10,633 bases of DNA from an uncultured Alphaproteobacteria bacterium (GCA_905480445.1 CAJQQJ010000277.1:1-10633), one strand, 5' to 3'; counted from the first letter of the stretch, positions 1 to 6,585 are shown. Notes: generated by a model from the letters alone, not told the origin. Numbers and translations: made by a program.

Positions 1-304
1 CTGACTTCATCCTCGCCCTCTGACAAAACAGAGAGCTTAACACTGGCGGACTTTTACTCCGGCCACAGCAGAAATATTCCGCCGCTTCAGTGGTGGATTA
101 TTGCACCGGCGTTCTCAGCTTTATCCCCATCGGAAAAATGCCATAGCAATTGCGAAACGCGAAGATCAGGACGACTGTTTATTTTGGGTTCCGCAAGCGG
201 ATCATTTGTTCGCTATCGTTCATTTGACCTTCAAAGGTTCTCTCGAAACAAATCCACTTTGGCCGCGAACAATTTTATCTAATTCACTGGCAGAATTTGT
301 CTAA
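1..304 (+). pseudogene. Small conserved-looking protein, apparently frameshifted
   Basis: The downstream half is read in frame 2 and ends at TAA 302-304. It has the look of a real globular protein: it contains AIAIAKREDQDD, then FWVPQADHLFAIVHLTFKG, then ETNPLWP and a C-terminal SLAEFV. The only upstream start in that frame is a weak TTG at 101 with no ribosome binding site, and the residues around it (HRRSQLYPH) do not look natural. Frame 1 stays open from base 1 to 282 and carries a protein-like stretch, LADFYSGHSRNIPPLQWW followed by IIAPAFS, just before the point where frame 2 becomes convincing. One base change in length near 115-135 would join the two into a protein of about 100 residues, so I read this as a frameshifted gene whose 5' end lies at or beyond the window edge. 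A sequencing error would give the same picture. The function is not recognised. It could also be a genuine short ORF starting at 101. Confidence 0.4.
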
Positions 305-312
305 CAAGAATT

Positions 313-326
313 GGTTCCGGCGAACC
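313..326. repeat. Small hairpin after the first gene remnant
   Basis: GGTTC (313-317) and GAACC (322-326) form a perfect 5-bp inverted repeat around CGGC, nine bases after the stop at 302-304. No run of T follows, so it is not a standard intrinsic terminator. It could be a weak transcriptional stop or chance. Confidence 0.3.
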
Positions 327-356
327 GCGAATGGTTGTGCGGTTGAGCGAGAGCAA

Positions 357-510
357 TTACGGTGACAGTTACCGAATTAGAACCTATTTGACCAATTGCC
401 TACGGCAAAGTCAAAAGAACCGTTAGTGAATTTAGACTTTCTCTTTACCGTGACTCCAACTTATCAATGATCTCACTGGAATCAAAATAATTCGGTAACT
501 GTCACCGTAA
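357..510. mobile_element. MITE-like element, 154 bp, perfect 23-bp terminal inverted repeats
   Basis: Bases 357-379 and 488-510 are exact reverse complements over 23 bp; I checked this base by base. The first mismatches lie just outside and just inside the arms. The ends start TTAC and finish GTAA. Each arm contains GGTGACAGTTACC, itself a near-palindrome, so each end can fold alone. The 108-bp interior has no usable ORF. It holds a second nested hairpin at 387-415: TTTGAC/GTCAAA outside and TTGCC/GGCAA inside, around the loop TAC. No target-site duplication is evident at the borders. Size, long perfect ends and lack of coding capacity fit a non-autonomous transposable element. The palindromic ends would also suit an element mobilised by a Y1 (REP-associated or IS200-like) transposase. 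The family assignment is inference. Confidence 0.65.
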
Positions 511-540
511 CCGTTTTTTCAGAAGGTACTACAATAAAAT

Positions 541-1044
541 ATGAATATTGAAATTCGATACGAACAACCATGCGATGAAGCATTTATCTTTAAGCTCACT
601 GCTGATGCGTTTAAGCCAATCGAATACAGTGACGGTTCAGAGCCTTACATAGTAAACAAATTGAGAACTGATGGCGATCTTGCGCTTTCTCTTGTTGCTG
701 TCAGAGAAAATGAAATTGTAGGGCATATTGCGTTTTCTGCGGTCACGATCGACGGTGCCGACAATAGGTGGTTTGGCTTGGGACCTGTTTCCGTCGCGAT
801 TGAACACCAAGGAAAAGGAATTGGTAGCAAACTAATTGCTGAAGGTCTTCGGCAACTGAAATCAGACGGTGCAAATGGCTGTGTTTTAGTCGGTGACCCT
901 GCCTACTATAGTCGTATGGGTTTCCAAAGTGACGGTAAAGTTACTTACAGCGGTGTTCCCAATGAATATGTACAATGGCTATCACTAGGTGGAGCATCAC
1001 CATCCGGAAAGATTAAGTATCAGCCTGCTTTCAGCGGTACTTAA
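541..1044 (+). CDS. GNAT family N-acetyltransferase (YhbS-like)
   Basis: A 167-residue single-domain GNAT acetyltransferase, expected to be cytosolic and to move an acetyl group from acetyl-CoA to an amine; the acceptor cannot be read from the sequence. The acetyl-CoA pyrophosphate loop is clear at residues 90-95 (QGKGIG), preceded by the beta strand GLGPVSVAIEH (79-89). The C-terminal strand and turn typical of YhbS-like (COG3153) proteins is at 114-128 (CVLVGDPAYYSRMGF). Earlier strands at 50-66 (SLVAVRENEIVGHIAF) fit the same fold. The ATG at 541 gives the natural N-terminus (MNIEIRYE, beta 1), with AGAAGG at 521-526 as a distant ribosome binding site. It stands alone: the MITE-like element ends 30 bp upstream, so its promoter may lie in or next to that element, and 348-360 bp of non-coding DNA follow. 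The fold call is firm and the substrate unknown. Confidence 0.9.
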   Translation: MNIEIRYEQPCDEAFIFKLTADAFKPIEYSDGSEPYIVNKLRTDGDLALSLVAVRENEIVGHIAFSAVTIDGADNRWFGLGPVSVAIEHQGKGIGSKLIAEGLRQLKSDGANGCVLVGDPAYYSRMGFQSDGKVTYSGVPNEYVQWLSLGGASPSGKIKYQPAFSGT

Positions 1045-1392
1045 ATCAGGCGCATAATTGAGAAAAATCCTCACATGGATCAGGTTTACATTTGTGCATC
1101 CGCATTCCTTTCTGCCTTCGTTTCTCGCTATTGTTGGCTGGGAAGGTTGAGGCCTCCAAAAAAGAAATGTGCTTACATTAAAAATCAAACCTGTTCCTGT
1201 TACATCATTATTCCCAATTTTGGGACTAATTAAAAATCGGTGTTATCGAGCTAAGGACGATCAGTAGAGGGCTTTTTCAACAGTCCACTGTCACCATCCA
1301 TGCTGCATACAGCATGTTACAAAATTTTAGAAAATATGTTGAAAACTATCTCAATTTGATTGTAGCTAAATACATGTGAAAAATTTGATGGA
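1045..1392. other. Non-coding gap before the GntR operon, with several palindromes
   Basis: I see no gene on either strand; the short minus-strand ORF across 997-1188 has no family-like sequence. Bases 1212-1225 form the palindrome TCCCAA-TT-TTGGGA. Bases 1269-1286 read GGGCTTTTTCAACAGTCC, which resembles the end of some insertion sequences, but no partner end is visible. The last 95 bases are AT-rich and carry the operator-like repeats listed separately. No convincing terminator follows the acetyltransferase gene. Confidence 0.5.
1299..1374 (+). promoter_or_regulatory. Candidate operator/promoter region of the GntR operon
   Basis: Three dyads lie within 76 bp of AT-rich DNA upstream of the regulator gene. 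CATGCTG (1299-1305) and CAGCATG (1310-1316) are exact 7-bp arms around CATA. The heptamer TGTTACA (1315-1321) and TGTA-N6-TACA (1361-1374) have the TGT...ACA form favoured by FadR-type GntR regulators. TTGAAA at 1339-1344 could be a -35 box, but no good -10 box sits at the right distance. Autoregulation by the GntR protein is a reasonable inference; the exact site is not settled. Confidence 0.35.
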
Positions 1393-1404
1393 TTGATTCG
1401 TAAC

Positions 1405-2115
1405 ATGACCGTTGCTGCCCTTGAGAAAAAAACTACTGTCGAAACGATCCAAACAGAAATTTTGAAACGCATTTGTTTTCTTGATTACCAGCCCGGCGAT
1501 CAATTGAAAGAAACAGACTTAGCAACAGAATTTGGTGTTAGTCGCACCCCCATTCGCGATGCGATCAATCGAATTAGCCATCTGGGCCTGGTGGAAACAC
1601 GTAATGGTGTGGGGTCAGTTGTTGTCGCTTTACCTGCCGAAAAAATTTGTCATGTTTATGATATGAGACTGGCGCTTGCGACTTCGATAGCCGCCTTGTC
1701 GCCGCAACCCATTACCGAAGCCGACAAGATAGCTGGTCAGGCATTACTTGAAGCGTCCAAGAACCTTGAGAGTAAGTTCGACAGGCGAGAATATGTCGAA
1801 ATCAACCACCAGCTGAACAGCCTCATTGCTGGCCTGATCGGAAACAGTCTTTTGCAGTCCTTTTGGTGGCAAACCTACTATCAAGCTGCCAGTACCTGGT
1901 CCAGAGTCAGTGATTTATTGGAGAAGGAGGTTGCCTTTGCTTTGGTTAGAGAGCTGTCGGAAATCAACCTAGCGCTGGAAGAAAATGATGTCCCGGCCAT
2001 TGGTTTCATTCAGCGTGTTTATATCGGGTACGGATACCAGAGAATTAAAAAACATTTGCTTGGACCGGGAATATCAACCGCTGTTCAAGGTAAGCGTGAA
2101 AAAAATCCCCGCTAA
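1405..2115 (+). CDS. GntR family transcriptional regulator, FCD (FadR) subfamily
   Basis: A 236-residue DNA-binding regulator. Residues 12-78 are a winged helix-turn-helix with the GntR signature: PGDQLKETDLATEFGVSRTP (30-49), then IRDAINRISHLGLVETR and a wing (GVGSVVV). Residues 85-220 are an all-helical FCD-type ligand-binding domain. I chose ATG 1405; a TTG at 1393 would add four residues, and neither start has a strong ribosome binding site. It is the first gene of a plus-strand cluster with a hydrolase, an amidase and an enolase-superfamily enzyme, so it probably controls them and responds to their substrate or an intermediate. An oddity is that the positions that bind metal in many FCD domains (Asp, three His) appear to be N134, N138, L184 and V205 by eye alignment, so the effector is probably bound without metal. 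Its family is clear and its target is inferred. Confidence 0.88.
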   Translation: MTVAALEKKTTVETIQTEILKRICFLDYQPGDQLKETDLATEFGVSRTPIRDAINRISHLGLVETRNGVGSVVVALPAEKICHVYDMRLALATSIAALSPQPITEADKIAGQALLEASKNLESKFDRREYVEINHQLNSLIAGLIGNSLLQSFWWQTYYQAASTWSRVSDLLEKEVAFALVRELSEINLALEENDVPAIGFIQRVYIGYGYQRIKKHLLGPGISTAVQGKREKNPR

Positions 2116-2140
2116 AATAATCATCAAAATAGCAAAACAT

Positions 2141-2146
2141 TGAGGA
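2141..2146 (+). promoter_or_regulatory. Ribosome binding site of the M24 hydrolase gene
   Basis: TGAGGA lies seven bases before ATG 2154, the best Shine-Dalgarno match in this operon, and fixes the start. It follows the regulator's stop by 25 bases, consistent with one transcript. Confidence 0.6.
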
Positions 2147-2153
2147 TAACAAA

Positions 2154-3311
2154 ATGTCAAATGAACCTATATTCCCGAGAAATGAACTGGATCGCAGATT
2201 AGCAGGGGTCCGACAGAACTTAGTTAATGATGGCCTCGATGGTATAGTGATCACTGTTCCCGAAAATATTTACTACCTCACTGGCCTTGATCATTGGGGG
2301 TTCTTTGCCTGTCACCTGCTTGTTGTTCCTCGCGAGGGTGAAATGATTTTGATTTGCCGGGCAATGGAAAGGATCACTGTCGAGAACCAAGTAACAAACG
2401 CAAGGTTTTTTGGTCATGCTGATTACGAAGATCCAGCGGATTACGTTGTTAAGGCTTTGTCAGAATTGGGGCTAAAAGGCGGGCGTGTTGGCCTGGAGAA
2501 GAAGAGTCTCTTCTTGACGGCCCGGATCGCTGAAGCGATCCAAGAAAAAGCATCTGATACTCATTGGAGCGACGCTTCCGGGCTGGCCGATGGATTGCGT
2601 TTGGTTAAATCACCGCTTGAAATGGACTATACTCGCAAAGCTGCTGCAGCAGCCGATGCCGGTACTCTTGCATCTATTGAGGCGATCAGAGACGGTGCTA
2701 GTGACTATGAGGTCTCTGCGGAGTGTCACCGTGCCATGATCCTGGCAGGCAGTGAGTATCCTGGCTTTGGGCCTTTCATACGCCCAACAACCCGCCTCGG
2801 TGAAGAGCACACAACATGGCGGGGGGAGGTCTTTAAAGATGGCGATGCGATTTTCCTGGAGATTGGAGCGGCTTACCGAAAATACCAGGCCCCAATGGGG
2901 CGTTTGGTTTATGTAGGAAGTGCGCCTGATGGGGCCGAAAAGTCTGCGGATATGGCGATAAAAGGCATGAACGCAATCTGCGCTGCAATCAAACCTGGTG
3001 GCAAGGCGGGTGACGCTTACGCGGCCTGGCGTGAAGTGGCACGTGATCACGGCTTGATCGGTTATGAACGCCACCATTGCGGTTACTTGGTTTCTATCGG
3101 CTTCCCACCCAGCTGGACGGGAGGCAGTATGGTCACTTCTCTCGCGCCGAATTCAGAGCTGGAACTGAAGGTCGGTATGACTTTCCACACTCATTCCTGG
3201 TTTACGAACACAGACTGTGTCGATTATTTTATTTCAAATACGGCTATGTTGACCGAGAATGGGTGCGAAATCCTCACCTCTCAAACACCACAAACTCTGA
3301 TCGTTAGATAG
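2154..3311 (+). CDS. M24 family hydrolase, creatinase/ectoine-hydrolase-like, without metal ligands
   Basis: A 385-residue pita-bread-fold protein, probably cytosolic; no signal peptide is seen. Residues 10-145 form a creatinase-type N-terminal domain containing ENIYYLTGLDHWGFF (37-51). Residues 150-385 form the M24 domain. The usual metal site is not there: the first Asp is E236 in FLEIG, the second Asp falls in YQAPMGR (244-250), and the later Glu of the GMxFxxE motif is H347 (GMTFHTH). The remaining conserved features, H219 in EEHTTW, HHCGY (307-311), IGFPPSW (315-321) and LEIGAAYRKYQAPMGR (235-250), match the creatinase/ectoine hydrolase branch, which hydrolyses C-N bonds of small molecules rather than peptides. 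Creatinase itself works without metal, using a His. The ATG is set by TGAGGA at 2141. The next gene starts 11 bp after the stop. An amidine, cyclic amidine or guanidino compound is the likely class of substrate, by inference. It should not be called Xaa-Pro aminopeptidase. Confidence 0.85.
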   Translation: MSNEPIFPRNELDRRLAGVRQNLVNDGLDGIVITVPENIYYLTGLDHWGFFACHLLVVPREGEMILICRAMERITVENQVTNARFFGHADYEDPADYVVKALSELGLKGGRVGLEKKSLFLTARIAEAIQEKASDTHWSDASGLADGLRLVKSPLEMDYTRKAAAAADAGTLASIEAIRDGASDYEVSAECHRAMILAGSEYPGFGPFIRPTTRLGEEHTTWRGEVFKDGDAIFLEIGAAYRKYQAPMGRLVYVGSAPDGAEKSADMAIKGMNAICAAIKPGGKAGDAYAAWREVARDHGLIGYERHHCGYLVSIGFPPSWTGGSMVTSLAPNSELELKVGMTFHTHSWFTNTDCVDYFISNTAMLTENGCEILTSQTPQTLIVR

Positions 3312-3322
3312 GCGGCTATAAA

Positions 3323-4111
3323 ATGGAAGTAGGTGTTTTTCAATCCGCTGGTGGTGGCATGTCGCCGGAAACCCGCCTGGTCAGGCTAGAGGAAGTCTTG
3401 GCAAACGAAGGTCAGAATCTTAACCTTGTGGTTTGTCCGGAGCTTTTTGTTTCAGGCTATAATGTGGGGGAAGATCTTAACCGGCTGGCTCAGAAAGCCG
3501 ATGGCTCTTATCATCAAGCAGTTGCCGAAATTGCCAGGAAGTCGGGCACAGCCATCATCTATGGGTACCCTGAAAAAGCAGACGAGCGGTTGTATAATTC
3601 GGCTGCGTGCATCTCTTCTGACGGAGCTTTGATTGCAAATCATAGAAAAAGAGCGAACTCGCCAGGCAGTTTCGAGGAAGATTACTTTACTCCAGGTAAC
3701 CGGATGACCCTTTTCACCTATCAAGGGCTCAAAATTGCGATCCTGATTTGTTATGAAGTAGAGTTCCCAGAGACCGTTCGCGAGGCGGCAGGACATGGTG
3801 CAGAGCTGGTTGTTGTACCAACGGCGCTTGTGGACCAATGGGGGATCGTTGCAGAACGCATTGTACCAGCACGTGCGTTTGAAAACGGTGTTTGGATTGC
3901 CTATGCTAATCACGCGGGCTCAGAAAACGGGTTCACCTATTTGGGCGGTAGTAGAATCGTGGCACCAAACGGCCATGAAGCCGCCATCGCCAAAGATTGT
4001 GAGGCTCTTATCTCTGTTGAGGTTGAAGTCGAGAAGGTCAAAGCAGCCCAGGCCAGGTTACCTTACCTTCGGGATTTCAATAAGTTTTTGTCAAGCGATG
4101 ATCGGGACTAA
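3323..4111 (+). CDS. Carbon-nitrogen hydrolase (nitrilase superfamily amidase)
   Basis: A 262-residue cytosolic amidase-type enzyme that breaks a C-N amide or carbamoyl bond and releases ammonia or an amine. The catalytic triad is complete: E40 in CPELFVSGYN, K109 in NHRKR, and C143 in ILICYEVEFPE. A further Glu (E118/E119) sits where the family's structural second Glu is found. The substrate loop NGFTYLGGSRIVAPNG and the C-terminal ending ARLPYLRDF are typical of the aliphatic or (R)-amidase branch rather than true nitrilases. Length is normal for the family. It starts 11 bp after the M24 gene, with AGGCGG overlapping that gene's stop as ribosome binding site, so the two are very probably co-transcribed. 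It likely acts on the amide made by, or related to, the substrate of the M24 hydrolase. The exact substrate is unknown. Confidence 0.9.
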   Translation: MEVGVFQSAGGGMSPETRLVRLEEVLANEGQNLNLVVCPELFVSGYNVGEDLNRLAQKADGSYHQAVAEIARKSGTAIIYGYPEKADERLYNSAACISSDGALIANHRKRANSPGSFEEDYFTPGNRMTLFTYQGLKIAILICYEVEFPETVREAAGHGAELVVVPTALVDQWGIVAERIVPARAFENGVWIAYANHAGSENGFTYLGGSRIVAPNGHEAAIAKDCEALISVEVEVEKVKAAQARLPYLRDFNKFLSSDDRD

Positions 4112-4191
4112 AGGATTGATCTCGTTGTTCAAAAATTCCTATCGTTCAAACCGGTCAACTCTGTGCAGAGAGTGAAACAAGAGTTACGTCT

Positions 4192-5295
4192 ATGAAGATA
4201 AGAACGGTCAAAGCCTACATTGTCCCACCCGAGCTATCTGTGACCGACTGGGCTCCTGGAAATCCCTGGGTGCTCGTTAGACTGGAAACCGATGGCGGTA
4301 TCGTGGGTTGGGGACAGGCTTATACCTTCCGCGACCGGGAGCAGGCCACTGCTTTGGCGGTTCACAAGTTGGAGCCCATACTTGATGGTTTGGATCCGTT
4401 TGACGTTAAAGGCTTCATGACGAAGGCATTGGACACTATTACTGGCCCGGATGGCGGCAGTGAGACAGCGGCTGCAGCGGCCGGTATCGAAATTGCGCTC
4501 TGGGATATTGTGGGCAAGGCTCAAAACGCACCGGTGCACCAGTTGTTGGGCGGGGCTTGCCACGACCGCGTTGGCGTTTATGCAAACTGTTGGAGCCACG
4601 TCTCACGATCACCGGAAGAACTGGCGACCTTCGCCTTCGAGCAGGTGAACCAGGGTTTTAAGGCTGTCAAAGTCTATCCCTTCCTCTATGACGTGACTGT
4701 TGACGAAGGCATCGCCTGCCTCGCCGCCGTTCGCGAAGCCGTGGGTCCTGACGTGTCTCTTTTTGTCGATATGTGGAGCAGTGTGCGCGAAGAAGACCTG
4801 CCGCAGATTATAGATGCTCTTCACGCCCAGGGGGTGACATGGTTTGAGGATCCTGCCGATGCTACCCAGGTTGACACACTCGCGCTTATTCGCCGCCAAT
4901 CGAAACTACCAGTGATCTCTGGCGAAACTCTGTACCTAAAGCAGGATTTCCGTCGTCTTGTTGAACACAAAGCAGCCGATAGTCTGAACCCCGATGTCAC
5001 CCTTTGCGGCATGCTGGGAATCAAGGAAATTGCGGCCATGGCAGGTACTTATTCCGTATCAGTTTCCGTTCACAACAACAACACCATGACCATCGGCCTA
5101 GCCGCCGCTTTGCACACTGCTGCCGTCATTCCCAATGTGAGACTGGTGGAATACTTCCCCCGTTTTGTGGCGGGCTCAAACGCCTTCTCAACCTTCCCGA
5201 CAGAAATGGATGAAGAGGGTTGTATCCTTTTGCCCAATGACCCAGGAATTGGTGTTACGGTTGATGAGGCCGCCCTTGAAGCCTTCAATCAATAG
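4192..5295 (+). CDS. Mandelate racemase/muconate lactonizing enzyme family protein (enolase superfamily)
   Basis: A 367-residue enolase-superfamily enzyme; these abstract a proton next to a carboxylate using a bound Mg2+, then dehydrate, epimerise or cycloisomerise. Residues 1-125 form the capping domain and 126-350 the barrel. The metal ligands are D193 (FVDMW), E219 (WFEDP) and E245 (ISGET). The Asp-His dyad is D268 (NPDV) and H294 (SVHNNN), which places it in the MR-type group with a His base. The opposite-face motif reads K160-V-Y (AVKVYPF) instead of Lys-x-Lys, similar to the KFxPF motif of sugar-acid dehydratases such as galactonate dehydratase. A dehydratase acting from the His side is therefore favoured over a two-base racemase. 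It follows the amidase by 80 bp, with a CTCTG-TG-CAGAG dyad (4159-4170) between them, and may be expressed from the same transcript. Its role on a carboxylate product is inferred. Confidence 0.9.
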   Translation: MKIRTVKAYIVPPELSVTDWAPGNPWVLVRLETDGGIVGWGQAYTFRDREQATALAVHKLEPILDGLDPFDVKGFMTKALDTITGPDGGSETAAAAAGIEIALWDIVGKAQNAPVHQLLGGACHDRVGVYANCWSHVSRSPEELATFAFEQVNQGFKAVKVYPFLYDVTVDEGIACLAAVREAVGPDVSLFVDMWSSVREEDLPQIIDALHAQGVTWFEDPADATQVDTLALIRRQSKLPVISGETLYLKQDFRRLVEHKAADSLNPDVTLCGMLGIKEIAAMAGTYSVSVSVHNNNTMTIGLAAALHTAAVIPNVRLVEYFPRFVAGSNAFSTFPTEMDEEGCILLPNDPGIGVTVDEAALEAFNQ

Positions 5296-5327
5296 ATCTG
5301 GAAGATCGCTTAGGAAACAAGCTCTCA

Positions 5328-5780
5328 TTAAGTTTGATTGGACAGCACTTTGTCTTCGAGCCCCTTTAGGTTTCCATCGATGATCTTGCTCATCATCATT
5401 TTCATAAGAGTTTGACTCATAAGCCATCCAATTGGGCCATATTTGACTCGATAATCAAAGGTCCATGTGACCTTGGATCGCCCGCTTGTTGGTATGATAC
5501 GCACCCTCGAACTTGCCTTGTGCAGCGGCATAGCCGCCATATCGGATAGTTCAACGGTGAATCCATCGCCCGGTTTCCACTCAGTAACTTCTTCGACTAC
5601 GGACGTGCCATTTGCAAAATGGTTCCGGCGCTTTGATCCTAACTTGTCTTCGCCAGTCGTTAGTGCATCAACGGACACTATTTGCGGTGCAAACTCATCA
5701 ACATGCATAAAGCGGCCTAAAACCGCCCACACATTATCAGGCGTCGCGTCGATTTCGCGGCTGCGTTCAAAATGGATCAT
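5328..5780 (-). CDS. SRPBCC (START/polyketide-cyclase-like) family protein
   Basis: A 150-residue single-domain helix-grip protein. It begins with the usual strand and helix, MIHFERSREIDATPDNVWAV, then FMHVDEFAP. The middle strands are GSKRRNHFANGTSVVEEVTEW, then GFTVELSD. The closing strands are SRVRIIPTSGRSKVTWTFDYRV, and the long C-terminal helix (120-147) covers the cavity. Such proteins bind a hydrophobic small molecule in a deep pocket; no catalytic residues can be named. On the minus strand the start ATG (5780-5778) is preceded by AGAGGA at good spacing. It is convergent with the enolase-superfamily gene (32-bp gap) and divergent from a WYL regulator, which probably controls it. No signal peptide or membrane segment is seen. 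Confidence 0.85.
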   Translation of the reverse strand: MIHFERSREIDATPDNVWAVLGRFMHVDEFAPQIVSVDALTTGEDKLGSKRRNHFANGTSVVEEVTEWKPGDGFTVELSDMAAMPLHKASSRVRIIPTSGRSKVTWTFDYRVKYGPIGWLMSQTLMKMMMSKIIDGNLKGLEDKVLSNQT

Positions 5781-5847
5781 CGAATATTCCTCTATAGTGC
5801 TTAAGTTTCAGGCGTTTTCACTCGCTTCATTCCTTACATAAGGTTGC

Positions 5848-5884
5848 CCTGCTCTCACCGTTATGACAGTAGTGTGAGAGCAGG
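5848..5884. promoter_or_regulatory. 11-bp perfect inverted repeat between SRPBCC and WYL regulator genes
   Basis: CCTGCTCTCAC (5848-5858) and GTGAGAGCAGG (5874-5884) are exact reverse complements separated by 15 bases. The right arm ends inside AGGAGG (5882-5887), the ribosome binding site of the regulator starting at 5893. As DNA it would be an operator for control of both divergent genes by the WYL regulator. As RNA it could fold and hide the ribosome binding site. Both readings are inference; the repeat itself is directly visible. Confidence 0.6.
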
Positions 5885-5892
5885 AGGCAAAA

Positions 5893-6585
5893 ATGCGTCG
5901 CACCGAACGGCTTTTCCAGATAATTCAAATGCTGCGTTCCACCCGATCACCGATCACTGGGAAAGAGCTGGCGGATGAATTGGAAATTTCACTTAGTACC
6001 CTATACCGCGATATGGCGGAGCTTATCGCACAGCGGCTTCCTATCACTGGTGAAGCCGGTGTGGGATATGTACTTGATGGGGGATATGACATGCCACCAT
6101 TGATGCTAACAGCCGACGAATTAGAGGCAGCTGCACTTGGTGCAGCTTGGGTGGAGGCAGAAGCCGACCCATCTCTGGCTCGCGCTGCGCGCGACTTGGT
6201 GGCAAAGCTCTCCGAAGCCATCCCCAAGGAGCTCCGACCAATCGTTTTAGATGCAAGTTCGAAGGCAATTAAAACGCGCGTCAAGGTTTCGGAACAATTT
6301 GACAGTGCTTTGCTGCGTCACGCAATTCGAGAACGCTACCGTCTACAACTCATTTACAAGGACCGCAGTGGGGGAATGACCGATCGAATTGTCTGGCCCT
6401 TACTGATCGCTTTTTTGGATCGCACGCGATACCTCGTTGGATGGTGCGAAACAAAACAAGACTACAGACACTTCAAGACTGAACGCATCAAAGAGCTCAA
6501 GGTGCTGGGAGAAAAATATCAGGGTCGAAGAGCGGCCTTGTTAAAGGGCTGGGAGGACGCGACGGCTAAACGACCGCAAACCTGA
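5893..6585 (+). CDS. YafY-type HTH and WYL-domain transcriptional regulator
   Basis: A 230-residue regulator. Residues 3-62 form an HTH_11 winged helix: TERLFQIIQMLRSTRSPITG, then KELADELEISLSTLYRDMAEL, with the wing GEAGVGYVLDGG. After a linker rich in Ala and Glu, residues 137-203 form a WYL domain. The family's core R-V-x-P...WYL-x-x-W-C appears here as RIVWPLLIAFLDRTRYLVGWCE, with RYL in place of WYL, followed by DYRHFKTERI. WYL domains sense small ligands or nucleic acid and usually control an adjacent gene. The start is fixed by AGGAGG five bases before ATG 5893. The gene is divergent from the SRPBCC gene, with an inverted repeat between them. There is no sign of CRISPR or phage-defence genes nearby, so a local metabolic role is more likely. 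Confidence 0.9.
   Translation: MRRTERLFQIIQMLRSTRSPITGKELADELEISLSTLYRDMAELIAQRLPITGEAGVGYVLDGGYDMPPLMLTADELEAAALGAAWVEAEADPSLARAARDLVAKLSEAIPKELRPIVLDASSKAIKTRVKVSEQFDSALLRHAIRERYRLQLIYKDRSGGMTDRIVWPLLIAFLDRTRYLVGWCETKQDYRHFKTERIKELKVLGEKYQGRRAALLKGWEDATAKRPQT

Noticed and set aside
1269..1286. GGGCTTTTTCAACAGTCC, resembling the end of some insertion sequences
   Set aside because: No matching inverted end, transposase fragment or target duplication could be found in the window, so one short match is not enough.
2610..3077. 155-residue open frame on the minus strand inside the M24 gene
   Set aside because: It is antisense to a clear enzyme gene, its sequence has no family-like motifs, and no ribosome binding site supports it.
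3452..3913. 153-residue minus-strand open frame within the amidase gene
   Set aside because: It is a shadow of the real plus-strand gene with its complete Glu-Lys-Cys triad; composition is not protein-like.
5467..5841. 124-residue plus-strand open frame over the SRPBCC gene
   Set aside because: The minus-strand SRPBCC protein explains the region; this frame is rich in Ser and Thr, as antisense shadows often are.
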